Assembly: GCA_004299305.1 (NCBI GenBank)
Contig: SCPZ01000061.1
Span: 1 to 54,522 of the forward strand
Source of the DNA: Methylobacter sp.
Lineage (GTDB): Bacteria; Pseudomonadota; Gammaproteobacteria; Methylococcales; Methylomonadaceae
Direction of reading: 5' to 3'
DNA length: 54,522 nucleotides
Positions 15,651-25,500 of the stretch are shown one piece after another. The notes under the pieces were generated by a model, which worked only from the letters and a program-made list of their open reading frames with translations, ran no database searches and was not told the origin of the DNA. Numbering within the stretch: the stretch's first letter is position 1; every line of letters begins with the position of its first letter. The translations under genes and the position numbers were made by a program.

Positions 15651-17056
15651 CGTTTCTTAATCAATAAATCAGTAATAGTGCCTTCGATCATTTCAGCCGA
15701 AAAACCCAGGGTTTCCGCTAAAGTGGGATGTGCGTGTACCGTTAATGCCAAATCTTCAATGCTGGCCCCCATTTCCAAAGCCAATACGGCCTCTGCAATC
15801 AATTCCCCGGCATGAGTGCCGACAATGCCTGCGCCGAGAATACGGCCGGTTTGTTTATCGGACAGCAGCTTAGTTACGCCTTCTTTGCGCCCGATGCTTA
15901 ATGACCGTCCGCTGGCAGCCCAAGGGAAAGCGGCTTTTTCATAAGCTATGCCTTGCGCTTTAGCGGCATTCTCGGTCAAGCCCATCCAGGCTATTTCAGG
16001 ATCGGTATAAGCGACAGAAGGAATCGTCAATGCTCGCCACTCGGTCGACATTCCGGCAATGGCTTCAGCCGCTATTTTGCCTTCATGCGTTGCCTTATGC
16101 GCGAGCATCGGATTACCCACCACATCGCCGATAGCAAAAATATGTTTCACATTGCTGCGTTGTTGTTTATCGACACTGATAAATCCGTGTTCATCGACAT
16201 TGATCCCGGCTTTATCGGCATCGATTAGATGGCCGTTGGGGCGCCTGCCTATTGCTACCAACACCTTATCGAACAGATCGGTTTCGGGTGCATCTTTGCC
16301 TCCGAAGCTGACTTTCAAGCCTTCCGGCAACGCTTCAATATTTGTTACTTCGGTTTCAAGGAAAATATTGTCGTATTGTTTTTTGATTTGCTGCATTAAC
16401 GGCCTAACTAGGTCTTTATCGCAACCGGGAATAATCTGATCCTGCATTTCAACCACAGTAATCTTACTGCCCAGCGCGTTATAGACAGTCGCCATTTCCA
16501 GGCCGATGATGCCGCCGCCGATAATCAACAGTTTTTTCGGAATGCTTTCAAGATTGAGCGCGTCGGTGGAATCCATCAACCGTGGATCGTCATTCGGAAA
16601 TGACGGTATTTTTACCGGATGGGAACCGACCGCAATAATAGCTCGTTTAAACTCTATGACCTGGGTATCGTCGCCGTCTTCAACCAGCACCTGCGTATCG
16701 GACACAAATCGTCCGATGCCTTTAACAACTGTTACATTGCGTTGCTTTGCCAATGCCGCCAAGCCAGTAGTTAACTGGGAACTGATATTGTTTTTCCAGC
16801 TACGCAGTTTTTCCAGATCAATATCGGGTTCTGCGAAACCGATTCCGGCGGCAGCGATTTCTTTGGATTCATTTAGCACAGAGGCCACATGTAACAGGGT
16901 TTTTGAAGGAATGCAGCCGACATTTAAACAAACCCCGCCTAAAACCGGGTAACGCTCAACTAACGTGACTTGTTTACCTAAATCAGCCGCACGAAACGCC
17001 GCCGTGTAACCTCCAGGGCCACCGCCCAACACTAGAACTTCTGTTTTCAATTGCAT
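15647..17056 (-). CDS. lpdA: Dihydrolipoyl dehydrogenase (E3)
   Basis: A 469-residue flavoprotein that reoxidises dihydrolipoamide in 2-oxo-acid dehydrogenase or glycine-cleavage complexes. It contains the FAD-binding VLGGGPGGYTAAFRAADLG, the redox disulfide motif GGVCLNVGCIPSKTLLH, the NAD-binding GGGIIGLEMATVYNALG, the second FAD motif FAIGDVVGNPMLAHKA and the active-site base in LTVHAHPTLAETLG. No E1 or E2 gene is adjacent, so this may be a stand-alone E3 shared by several complexes. It starts the coupled lpdA-DUF445-hydrolase unit. Confidence 0.95.
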   Translation of the reverse strand: MQLKTEVLVLGGGPGGYTAAFRAADLGKQVTLVERYPVLGGVCLNVGCIPSKTLLHVASVLNESKEIAAAGIGFAEPDIDLEKLRSWKNNISSQLTTGLAALAKQRNVTVVKGIGRFVSDTQVLVEDGDDTQVIEFKRAIIAVGSHPVKIPSFPNDDPRLMDSTDALNLESIPKKLLIIGGGIIGLEMATVYNALGSKITVVEMQDQIIPGCDKDLVRPLMQQIKKQYDNIFLETEVTNIEALPEGLKVSFGGKDAPETDLFDKVLVAIGRRPNGHLIDADKAGINVDEHGFISVDKQQRSNVKHIFAIGDVVGNPMLAHKATHEGKIAAEAIAGMSTEWRALTIPSVAYTDPEIAWMGLTENAAKAQGIAYEKAAFPWAASGRSLSIGRKEGVTKLLSDKQTGRILGAGIVGTHAGELIAEAVLALEMGASIEDLALTVHAHPTLAETLGFSAEMIEGTITDLLIKKR

Positions 17057-17102
17057 ACCTTCAATTTAAGTAATGAGAGTTTATTGGTATTTTAATAATG
17101 GG

Positions 17103-17160
17103 ACACGGATGCCACGGATTAGACGGATTGAAACGGATTTTTTATCAGTGTTGTCCGTGT
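17103..17160. repeat. ACACGGA...TCCGTGT dispersed repeat
   Basis: A 58-bp element with arms ACACGGA (17103-17109) and TCCGTGT (17154-17160) and internal ACGGATTAGACGGATTG-like runs. Related sequences occur at 36552-36677, near 44450-44470 and, more diverged, at 47158-47287. It sits between DUF2835 and lpdA. Confidence 0.6.
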
Positions 17161-17169
17161 TCGATTTTT

Positions 17170-17400
17170 CTAACTCAGCTTTTTGATACTGACGAATTTA
17201 TTTTCTGGCGTTAATTCCATTTCAAAATAACCGCTGATGCCTTGCTTGGTCAAAAAAGACTGAACCCTGCCCGCCGGAAACGCGATTCTTCTACCGTCAT
17301 CGGCAACGACCGAAACATTTTTGGCCATACCTTGATAGACCTTAAGGTATTCGTCGTATGACAGGCTTAGTGCAAAACGAATGCGTTGAAGTTGGGTCAT
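17170..17400 (-). CDS. DUF2835-family small protein
   Basis: A 76-residue soluble protein that matches the DUF2835 pattern: FALSLSYDEYLKVYQGMAKNV at the N-terminus, RIAFPAGRVQSFLTKQGISG in the middle and FEMELTPENKFVSIKKL at the end, which looks like a PilZ-like or PasA-like small beta fold. Found mainly in gammaproteobacteria; function not established. Stands alone between htpX and lpdA, with repeats on both sides. Confidence 0.8.
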   Translation of the reverse strand: MTQLQRIRFALSLSYDEYLKVYQGMAKNVSVVADDGRRIAFPAGRVQSFLTKQGISGYFEMELTPENKFVSIKKLS

Positions 17401-17445
17401 GATATAAGCATCGACGTAAGCTGAAACCTAATTAACAACCACGAA

Positions 17446-17498
17446 GACACGAAGTTTTATTTCTTCGTGTCTCGGCAACTGCTCCATGCGCTGCTCTA
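17446..17498. repeat. CACGAAG/CTTCGTG hairpin fused to a CGGCAACTGCTCC repeat fragment
   Basis: GACACGAAG (17446-17454) pairs perfectly with CTTCGTGTC (17463-17471) over an 8-nt AT loop. It is immediately followed by CGGCAACTGCTCCATGCG (from 17473), a fragment of the family seen in nrdR and at 18598. It lies downstream of htpX and may act as a transcript-end hairpin. Confidence 0.65.
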
Positions 17499-17528
17499 GT
17501 TCATGTAAGTCGATCGTGGTTTAGTGTA

Positions 17529-18404
17529 TTAACGGCTGTTTTGTAACGCAGCAATGCGCTCTTCCAAAGGCGGATGACTCATGAACAGTTTGCTCACGCC
17601 ACCGCCGTTAATGCCAAAAGCCGCTAGTTGTCCCGGTAGATCTTCCGCTTCGTGTCCGCGCTGCAATGCACGCAGAGCGCCGATCATTTTCCCCCGTCCG
17701 GCCAAGTTGGCGCCGCCGGCATCAGCCCTAAATTCCCGGTAACGGGAGAACCACATAACCAACATAGAGGCCAAAATTCCCAAGGCGATTTGAGCCAGCA
17801 TTTGGGTGATGTAATAGGCCGGACCGTAACCGCGTTCGGTTTTAAATACAACCCGGTCAACAACGTGGCCGATAATGGTCGCAAAAAAGTACACAAAGGT
17901 ATTTACCACGCCCTGCATCAATGCCATCGTTACCATATCGCCATTGGCAACATGGCTGATTTCATGGCCGACCACTGCTTCAACTTCATCGGCATTCATG
18001 TTTTGCAGCAAACCGGTACTGACCGCAACCAATGCGCTGTTTCTACTCATGCCGGTAGCAAACGCATTGGCATCGGGAGTATCGAATATGCCGACTTCCG
18101 GCATACCAATGCCCGCCTGTCTGGCTTGCTTGGCCACGATGTCGATCAGCCATTGCTCGGTTTGATTTTGTGGACTCTCAATAACATGTACACCCATCGC
18201 ATTTTTTGCCGACCATTTAGACATCGCCAAAGAAATAACGGAACCGGTCATACCTATCACTGCCGATATGACCAAAAGGGCATTCAGATTTAAGTCGATG
18301 CCTTGAGCATCCAGAGTGCCGCTTAAACCTAACACATTAAAAATAACACTGATCACAACCAATATGGCCACATTGGTTGCAAGAAAAAGAAAAATACGCA
18401 TCAT
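17529..18404 (-). CDS. htpX: Membrane zinc metalloprotease HtpX
   Basis: A 291-residue M48 protease of inner-membrane quality control. Two N-terminal membrane segments (FLFLATNVAILVVISVIFNVL and LLVISAVIGMTGSVISLAM), the zinc motif VVGHEISHVANGDM (HEISH), a later pair of membrane segments (VVNTFVYFFATIIG and MLAQIALGILASMLVMWFS) and the third-ligand region YREFRADAGGANLAGR are present, then MSHPPLEERIAAL. Full length. It is usually controlled by the Cpx envelope-stress response, but I saw no clear CpxR box. Confidence 0.95.
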   Translation of the reverse strand: MMRIFLFLATNVAILVVISVIFNVLGLSGTLDAQGIDLNLNALLVISAVIGMTGSVISLAMSKWSAKNAMGVHVIESPQNQTEQWLIDIVAKQARQAGIGMPEVGIFDTPDANAFATGMSRNSALVAVSTGLLQNMNADEVEAVVGHEISHVANGDMVTMALMQGVVNTFVYFFATIIGHVVDRVVFKTERGYGPAYYITQMLAQIALGILASMLVMWFSRYREFRADAGGANLAGRGKMIGALRALQRGHEAEDLPGQLAAFGINGGGVSKLFMSHPPLEERIAALQNSR

Positions 18405-18752
18405 AATGTTTGAGCCTTTTGATAAGTTAAGGTTTAATCAATATGGGGGGTGAATAACACATTCCAACCCCTACTAAGAGTGCTAATATAACTTAGGCGA
18501 TTTCCTGCGAAAAATATACCCATCTGACTGGTCTTTCTGCCCGTCTGCTGCGTTGTAAAAAATGGTTACATAGCTCGCTATGCGCCCATTTTTACGCCTC
18601 GGCAACTGCTCCATGCGTTGCCTAAAGCGCCTACTGTTGGTGCTCTACCTCCTGCATCCATGCAGTCGTTGCAGACGAACAAAAATCCTGCGCCATTTGG
18701 GTATATTTATTCTTGGCAATCGCCTTAAAGTTTATTGATGGAGAGGATTCTC
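18405..18752. repeat. Intergenic region holding a composite inverted-repeat element (about 18495-18725)
   Basis: This 348-bp spacer between divergent htpX and the sorbosone-dehydrogenase-like gene contains an element whose ends, AGGCGATT (18495) with AATATACCCA and TGGGTATATT with AATCGCCT (to 18725), are inverted repeats. Inside are a GTAAAAAATGG/CCATTTTTAC hairpin (18555-18595) and a copy of the CGGCAACTGCTCC/CTCCTGCATCC family (18598-18670). No protein is encoded; it looks like a MITE-like or nested REP element. Confidence 0.7.
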
Positions 18753-19880
18753 ATGCATATTATAAAAGTAATCCTGTTGGCTTTGTTTGTAATTAGCCCT
18801 TGTTTAGCTTTTGCACAGCAAAGCAGTCATCAGGATATTTTAAAGCAGCTGCATTTACCGACAGGGTTCACGGTGTCTATTTTTGCAGATAACCTGCCCA
18901 ACGCTCGCAGTTTAGCTTTGGGCGATAACGGCATCGTATTTGTCGGCACAGGCTCTGAAAGTTCGGTTTATGCGGTACAGGACAATAATAGCGATGGCAT
19001 AGCCGATGCACGTTATGTCATCGCCAACCATTTATATATGCCCAACGGCGTCGCCTATCAGGACGGCTCGCTCTATGTAGCCGAAGTTAATCGCATTATT
19101 CGTTTCGACCATATCACCCAGCAACTGGATAATCCGCCTAAACCTGTTGTAATTTACGATCAATTTCCATCAGACCAGCATCACGGTTGGAAATATCTGC
19201 GTTTTGGCCCCGACAATAAGCTATACACCTCTGTCGGAGCCCCATGCAATATTTGTGAGCCGGAAAAAGCGATTTATTCCTCACTGACCAGGTTGAATGC
19301 CGACGGCACTGGCTTTGAAATTCTTGCCAGAGGCATCAGGAGTTCGGTTGGTTTTGACTGGCAACCGGAAACCGGAACCTTGTTTTTTTCCGATAATGGT
19401 CGCGATTATTTGGGCGATGATCTACCGCCCGATGAGCTTAATCAATGGACGGCCACCGGGGAGCATTTTGGTTTTCCTTATTGTCATGGCGGCGACATTC
19501 CTGACCCAGAACTCGCCTCAGGTAAAAAATGCCGCCAATTTACTGCGCCTGCGTGGAAATTTAAAGCCCATATAGCGCCGTTAGGGCTACATTTTTATCG
19601 TGGCAAGCAATTTCCGGGCGAATTTAAGAATCAATTATTCGTGGCAGAACACGGCTCATGGAACCGGTCTGATCCACAGGGCTATCGCATTGCGTTAATA
19701 AAATTCAATCAAGGCAAACCGGTTTCCGAACAGGTTTTTATCGACGGCTGGTTAACCAAGGAAGGCAAGGTGCTTGGACGCCCCGTTGATGTTCTGGAAA
19801 TGCCGAATGGCAGCCTGTTAATTAGCGATGATAAGCTCGGCGTTATTTATAAAGTTGAGTACAAAGGCAATCATGGATAA
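18753..19880 (+). CDS. Secreted PQQ-dependent sugar/sorbosone dehydrogenase-like beta-propeller
   Basis: A 375-residue exported protein. The N-terminus is a signal peptide (IIKVILLALFVISPCLAFA, cleaved around AFA-QQ). The mature part matches the glucose/sorbosone dehydrogenase family: LPTGFTVSIFADNLPNARSLA, MPNGVAYQDGSLYVAEVNRI, DQHHGWKYLRFGPDNKLYTSVG, RLNADGTGFEILARGIRSSVG and FVAEHGSWNRSDPQGY. Such periplasmic six-bladed propellers use PQQ to oxidise sugars, though many members are uncharacterised. The start at 18753 is supported by GAGAGG 6 nt upstream. Its last 8 bp overlap the next gene. Confidence 0.85.
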   Translation: MHIIKVILLALFVISPCLAFAQQSSHQDILKQLHLPTGFTVSIFADNLPNARSLALGDNGIVFVGTGSESSVYAVQDNNSDGIADARYVIANHLYMPNGVAYQDGSLYVAEVNRIIRFDHITQQLDNPPKPVVIYDQFPSDQHHGWKYLRFGPDNKLYTSVGAPCNICEPEKAIYSSLTRLNADGTGFEILARGIRSSVGFDWQPETGTLFFSDNGRDYLGDDLPPDELNQWTATGEHFGFPYCHGGDIPDPELASGKKCRQFTAPAWKFKAHIAPLGLHFYRGKQFPGEFKNQLFVAEHGSWNRSDPQGYRIALIKFNQGKPVSEQVFIDGWLTKEGKVLGRPVDVLEMPNGSLLISDDKLGVIYKVEYKGNHG

Positions 19881-20472
19881 AAAATTTGAAATTTTAAGCA
19901 AGGAAACCGTTTATCAAGGTTTTTTCCGAGTCGAAAAATACCATCTTAAACACACAATGTTTGCCGGAGGATGGAGCGCTGGAATAACGCGCGAGTTATT
20001 TATGCGCGGTAACTGTGTTGCCGTTCTATTATATGACCCCCATGCCGACAAAGTGGTGTTGATCGAACAATTCAGGGCAGGCGCAATTTTAAACCCTGAT
20101 AAAGCCTGGTTAGTGGAAATTGTTGCCGGAGCAATTGAGGAAGGCGAAACAGCCAAGGAGGTCGCTTACCGGGAATCTCTGGAAGAAGCAGGTTGTGAAA
20201 TTCAGCAATTAATGGTCATTAATGAGTTTTATACTACCCCGGGCGGCTCATCCGAGTGGATCACCCTGTTTTGCGGCAAAGTAGACAGCTCTCAAGTGGG
20301 CGGGATTCATGGTTTAGATCATGAAGATGAGGATATATTAGTACGCGCTGTCGATTTTGATGAAGCGTATCTTATGCTGGAAAATGGCGCGATAGAATCG
20401 GCAATACCTATTATCGCAATTCAATGGTTGGCATTGAATAGACAAAAACTCAAGCAGGAATGGGTGATATAA
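19873..20472 (+). CDS. nudF: NUDIX ADP-ribose/ADP-sugar pyrophosphatase
   Basis: A 199-residue hydrolase that cleaves ADP-ribose and related ADP-sugars. The NUDIX box GAIEEGETAKEVAYRESLEEAGCEI fits Gx5Ex7REuxEExGu, and the family-specific FYTTPGGSSEWITLFCGKVD with the DEDILVRAVDFDEAY segment fits the NudF group. VYQGFFRVEKYHLKH and VLIEQFRAGAI are also typical. The start at 19873 overlaps the previous gene by 8 bp, implying coupling; an alternative upstream start at 19828 has no homology. Confidence 0.92.
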   Translation: MDKKFEILSKETVYQGFFRVEKYHLKHTMFAGGWSAGITRELFMRGNCVAVLLYDPHADKVVLIEQFRAGAILNPDKAWLVEIVAGAIEEGETAKEVAYRESLEEAGCEIQQLMVINEFYTTPGGSSEWITLFCGKVDSSQVGGIHGLDHEDEDILVRAVDFDEAYLMLENGAIESAIPIIAIQWLALNRQKLKQEWVI

Positions 20473-20764
20473 AATAAAGAGGGAGATGCAACATTATCTT
20501 CATGTACTTCATGGTAATAAAAAAAGTTATAAGCATTGTGCTGCATCAGCACCCGACCTAGTTCCCTCTCCTGCTGGAGAGGGTTGGGGAGAATAGAAAC
20601 AAGCATTTATTTCTCCATCAAGGGAGAAGGAGTTGGCATCCGTGTTCCATTTTTCTAGCTGCCAAGGTGTCAAGATCATTAGGATGCGGTAGTTTATTTT
20701 CTGTGCGTTACCCAACAGTGTATATCAGCCAAATTCGTGTGATCTGTGGCTAATTTTTAAATTT
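20473..20764. repeat. Spacer with two dispersed repeats and a terminator-like hairpin
   Basis: Contains ATTATCTTCATG-TACTTCATGG (20493-20520), also present at 44602-44625, and a hairpin with arms CCCTCTCC (20564-20571) and GGAGAGGG (20576-20583), loop TGCT, which could end the nudF transcript although no U-tract follows. No gene and no cobalamin-riboswitch-like element was recognised ahead of the cobyrinate synthase. Confidence 0.55.
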
Positions 20765-22063
20765 ATGAATCTTTCAAAAACCCACTGCCCCGCCCTGTTC
20801 ATCACCGCGCCCGGTTCCAATCACGGCAAGACCACTATCACCGCCGCTCTGGCCCGCTATCATGTCGAGCAAGGCCGCAAAGTCAGGGTGTTTAAATCGG
20901 GCCCTGATTTTCTCGACCCGATGATACTCGAACGCGCTTGCGGCCTGCCGGTGTACCAGCTCGATCTTTGGCTGATCGGCGAAACCGAATGCAGGCGATT
21001 GTTATACCAAGCCGCGCTGGAAGCCGATTTGATTTTGATTGAAGGCGTCATGGGCTTGTTCGATGGCGAACCTTGCAGCGCCGATATTGCCGAATTATTC
21101 TCGGTGCCGGTATTGGCAGTGATTGATGCAAGGGGTTCCGCTCAAACAGTGGGAGCAATCGCCTATGGACTGGCCAACTATCGGCCTAAGCTATTATTCG
21201 CCGGTATTTTAGCTAATAACGTCGCCAGCCCGCGTCATAACGAAATGATCCTGAATGGCATGACGCCTGATCTGCGCTGCTTTGGCGGGATACCGCGCGA
21301 TAAGCAGTTTGTGTTGCCTGAACGGCATCTGGGTTTGGTTCAGGCAGAAGAAGTGCTTGATCTCGAATCGCGTATGATGGCCGCGGCAACGGCAATTGCC
21401 TCGACCGAGTTGACTAACTTGCCGGAAGCTGTGGAATTTATATCATCAGGACTGGAAACACTGCCTCAGCTACTTTCCGGCATCCGCATCGGCGTTGCCC
21501 GCGACACGGCATTTTCATTTATTTACGCCGCCAACCTGGAGTTGTTATGTGCGATGGGCGCTACGCTGATGTTCTTTTCGCCGCTTGCGGACGCTGCGCT
21601 ACCCGATGTCGACAGCCTGTATTTGCCGGGCGGTTATCCCGAACTGCACTTACAAGCGCTACAGGAAAATAAGGCGATAAAAGCGGCATTGCAAGCGCAT
21701 TTTCAGCAAGGCAAACCGATATACGCCGAATGCGGAGGCATGTTGTATTTGCTGGAATCGATCATCGATAAAACCGGAAATCGTGGTGACATGGTTGGCT
21801 TGCTGCCCGGACACGCCATCATGCAAAATCGATTGACAGGCTTGGGCTATCAATCCGCTCCTATGCCCGGCGGACTATTGCGCAGCCATACTTTTCACCA
21901 TTCCCTGATAGAAACGCCGCTAGTCCCTATCGCCTTCGGCGAACGCGTACAGAACACTTCAGAGGGGGAAGCCATCTATCAACTAAACCGGCTAACAGCC
22001 AGTTACCTGCACTGTTATTTCGCTTCAAATCCCACTGCCGCCGCGCAATTGTTTTTGCCTTAG
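20765..22063 (+). CDS. cobB: Cobyrinate (hydrogenobyrinate) a,c-diamide synthase
   Basis: A 432-residue ATP- and glutamine-dependent amidotransferase (CbiA/CobB family) that amidates the a and c side chains of the corrin ring. The N-terminal P-loop-type domain shows ITAPGSNHGKTTITAALARY and VFKSGPDFLDP, with IEGVMGLFDG and VLAVIDARGSAQTVGAI following. The C-terminal class I glutaminase has YLPGGYPELH and the nucleophile Cys in YAECGGMLYLLESI, ending with SYLHCYFASNP. Length is typical. It is isolated from other cobalamin genes here. Confidence 0.95.
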   Translation: MNLSKTHCPALFITAPGSNHGKTTITAALARYHVEQGRKVRVFKSGPDFLDPMILERACGLPVYQLDLWLIGETECRRLLYQAALEADLILIEGVMGLFDGEPCSADIAELFSVPVLAVIDARGSAQTVGAIAYGLANYRPKLLFAGILANNVASPRHNEMILNGMTPDLRCFGGIPRDKQFVLPERHLGLVQAEEVLDLESRMMAAATAIASTELTNLPEAVEFISSGLETLPQLLSGIRIGVARDTAFSFIYAANLELLCAMGATLMFFSPLADAALPDVDSLYLPGGYPELHLQALQENKAIKAALQAHFQQGKPIYAECGGMLYLLESIIDKTGNRGDMVGLLPGHAIMQNRLTGLGYQSAPMPGGLLRSHTFHHSLIETPLVPIAFGERVQNTSEGEAIYQLNRLTASYLHCYFASNPTAAAQLFLP

Positions 22064-22533
22064 GTAACTCCTGAATTTAATTTACTCATCAAACCGGCCG
22101 AATCATGATGTCCCATTTGGGCAATGGTTGGGTTACGTCCAGTCTGGCTTCAATTGCCAACATCGCTTCCTTAGACAGTGAAATTCCTTTTTCTCAGGAA
22201 ATCGCCTAAGTTGACCACCGGCTGTATTCCTTTCCATGAAAACGCTTTTCACACAGAAAAAATCATTTGAATTTATAAGATTCCCATATCGTTTGCAGAA
22301 AATATTATTAAGTGTTTATATCACAAACAAATCGTTTTAATTGATTTAATTGGAAATAGCGATTCTATTTTTGAATCGGCTTATAATTGTCTATAGGAAT
22401 AAGAGTCGCTGAAAAACAACATAACAGATGAACCTGAAAAATCAGTTGCAGCGTGCATAAAAAAGGATGTTGTGTTCACGCTGAATAGTTACAAAACCGC
22501 TTTAAATATTAACTCTGCCATCTGAACTTACTT
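22064..22533. other. 470-bp intergenic region with a gene remnant and a repeat end
   Basis: No complete gene. At 22195-22210 it has a 16-bp exact inverse match to the left end of the 18.5-kb element (CTTAGGCGATTTCCTG at 18492-18507). Next to it, on the minus strand, is a short open stretch that reads like a protein C-terminus (listed separately). At about 22358-22382 AGCGATTC and GAATCGGCT form a small stem. The segment before 22534 is AT-rich and presumably carries the kinase promoter, which I could not pinpoint. Confidence 0.5.
22102..22203 (-). pseudogene. Possible remnant of a protein C-terminus
   Basis: On the minus strand, directly after a TGA, the frame reads EKGISLSKEAMLAIEARL then DVTQPLPKWDIMIRPV and a stop. 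The composition looks protein-like and there is no start codon, so it may be the tail of a decayed gene, possibly linked to the repeat end beside it. The family is not recognised. Confidence 0.3.
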
Positions 22534-25500
22534 ATGTTTACTTCATTTTTCCTGCAACGCCTGGATTTGATTTTTTTCTTTTACGGTCTTGCCTTTTTGA
22601 TATTGGCTGCGATTTGCGCCGTATTGCGACGGATCAACTTCGAAGAGTTGCCCTGGCTGTGGCTTGGATTCTTTGGACTAACGCATGGCCTGAATGAATG
22701 GCTGGACATGCTTGCCCTGAGTATTGGTGATACCGTAACTTTCAAGTGGATTCGGCTGGCAATCTTAGCTTTGTCTTTCCTGTTCTTGTTTGAGTTTGGG
22801 CGGCGCAGCCTAATTAAAATTACCGGTAAAGGCTCAGAGAGCTATTGGATTTACCCGATTTTAATATCCGTTTGCGCAGCCTTTTGGGGGAATTTAACTG
22901 ATTTAAATGCAATGGTGCGCTATGCATTCGGATTAAGCGGTGGTTTATGCGCAGCCTGGGCTTTGCTCTATCTCAGAAGCGGGCGTGTCCACCGCTATAG
23001 CACTGCCGCATCGATGTTCGGTTATGCTCTGGCAACCGGTCTGATCGTTCCCAAGGCATCATTCTTTCCCGCTACACTGCTTAATCAAGAGCTATTTTTG
23101 ACAGGGACGGGGGGAATTCCAATCCAACTGATACGCGGGATTTTCGCCCTGCTCATTGCAACGCTGATATGGGCTTATTATTACCGGCGTTACCAGAAGA
23201 TCGACTTTGGTGGCGATGATTTGTCGACCCTGCCGGATTTTAAGTTTGGCTATATGATAATACTGATTGCTTTGATCATCGTGGGCGGAGATTTTCTGAC
23301 TAGCTTCTTTGGCAATTTAGCCCGGCATGAAATCCGAAACGAAGTTGAGATGCAAGTCAAGACGGCGGCGACGGTAATCAATACCGATCAAGTTATGGCG
23401 CTGAGCGGAACCTCGAAAGATCCCGATCAACCCGGCTACCATGCACTGTCACAAAAAATCGAAGCAATGCAGTTGAGTATTCCAGGGCTGCGCGATCTTC
23501 ATCTGCTGTTGTTGTCACATAGCCGGAAAATTGTCTATGCCGTTACAACCTCGCCGGGTGCTCAAGGCACCGAATTCGCACACCCTCCTGTTGAACTGTA
23601 CGAAGTCTTTGCGCATGGCCGGGCGCTTACCTTGGATGCTTATTACGATGCCAATAGAACCGTTATCTCCTCGTTTGTCCCTCTGCTTGATCAGTACACT
23701 CAAAAACCGCTGGCAGTATTGGCGGCAGAACTGAACGCCGACGAATGGCAACACTTGATAAAAATTTATCGTTTGGATGGAATTGTTCTAATCTTCCCTG
23801 TCATCTTGCTGATTATCTTGTTTTTCACGTTCCAGCAGCGGATCTTGGCGTCGACCAAACTGAACGAAATTCTAAATCGCCAACGTGAGCAGGAAAAATA
23901 CCTCAGTCTTATTCAGGCCTCGCAAGATGCCTTTTTGATTATTGATCACCAAGGTCGAGTACGGGATGTGAATGACGCGATGTGCCAACTCAGCGGCTAT
24001 CAGCGTGAGCAGTTAATGGCAATGACGATTCGGGAATTGGACTGCGTGATGAGCGATGAGCAGATCGCACAACAAACCGACTCTATCATAGCCGGAAACC
24101 GCTGCCGCTTTGACAGTCAATGGCAGACGCACGACGGAAGAATCTTGACCATAGATGTCAGTGCTAAGTACCTGAACGACCAAGAGGGCGGCAAAATAAT
24201 TTCTTTCGTCAGGGATATCACCGATCGCCAAGATCATGAAACCGAAATCAAGCACTTGAACTGGCTATACGCCGTTCAAAGCCATATCCACAAGTGCATC
24301 GTCGAGGTCAAGTCTCGTGAGGAATTGTTCGACCAAGTTTGCCAGCTGCTGATTCAATACGGTCACGCTTACTTAGCCCAGATCGGCTGGCTGGATAAGC
24401 AAAATCTCGGCGTAGAACTGGTTGCGCAATGCACTAAAGAGCGGGGCTCCCTTGATGACAGCATCTGCGCTATCGAAAACGGACTGGAAGGGTGCGACCC
24501 TATAGCAAGAGCAATCCTTGAGGGGCGCTCCATCTTATTCAAAAACCGCACAAATAATCCGGATCTATTGTCCTGGCATGAAGCCTTGAATCAACACAAG
24601 CTTAAAACCGTTGCCGCATTTCCGATTCGGCAGCAGGAAGATGTTTGCGGCGCCTTGGCTGTCTATAGTCAAGACATTAGTTATTTCGGTGACAAGGAAA
24701 TCGCCTTGCTCGAAGAGGTCGCTCAGGCAATCTCCTTCGGCCTGGATTATTTGGATAGCGAGTCGCAACGTAAGCAAGCGGAAATAGCACTACAGCAATC
24801 CGAAATAAAGTTCCGCACCGTCTACGATTCGACTTGCGACGCAGTGATGATGTTGGATATGAACGGTTTCTTCGATTGCAACGAGGCTGCGCTGGCGATG
24901 TTCGGTTGCCCCACGCGGGAAGTATTTTGCGCATCCCATCCCGCCGATTTGTCGCCGCCGGAGCAAGTTTGCGGCACTAATTCCATGGTGCTTGCCAATC
25001 AATACATTGCTACAGCGATGGAAAAAGGCAATTTGCGCTTTGAATGGACGCACAAACGTCTCGATACCGGAATAGAATTTCCCGCGGAGGTGCTGCTGAA
25101 TGCGATGATACTGGAGGGCAAAAAGGTGCTTCATGCCTCGGTGCACGAAATTTCCGAGCGCAAGCAGGTAGAACAGGCGCTACGGGAGAGTCAGACGCGA
25201 TACGAACGGGCGGTGAATGGCGCAAATGATGGTATTTGGGAGTGGATACCGGCAACCGGCGAAGATTACCTGTCGCCACGCTGGAAACAATTGCTCGGCT
25301 ATGAAGATCATGAACTGCCCAACGTGCGGGCAACTTTTTTCGACAACATCCATCCGGAAGATCAAGCGTTGGTTTCGGAAACGATTCGGGCGCATCTCGA
25401 AAATCATCAGCCCTTTGGTGTTGAATTGCGGCTACGTTGCAAGAACGGTGAATATCGGTGGTTTTATTCCCGCGGACAAGCCGAATGGGACGAGCACGGT

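Noticed and set aside
20473-20764. Cobalamin riboswitch ahead of the cobyrinate synthase
   Set aside because: No B12-box-like conserved core was found; the spacer consists of dispersed repeats and a short hairpin.
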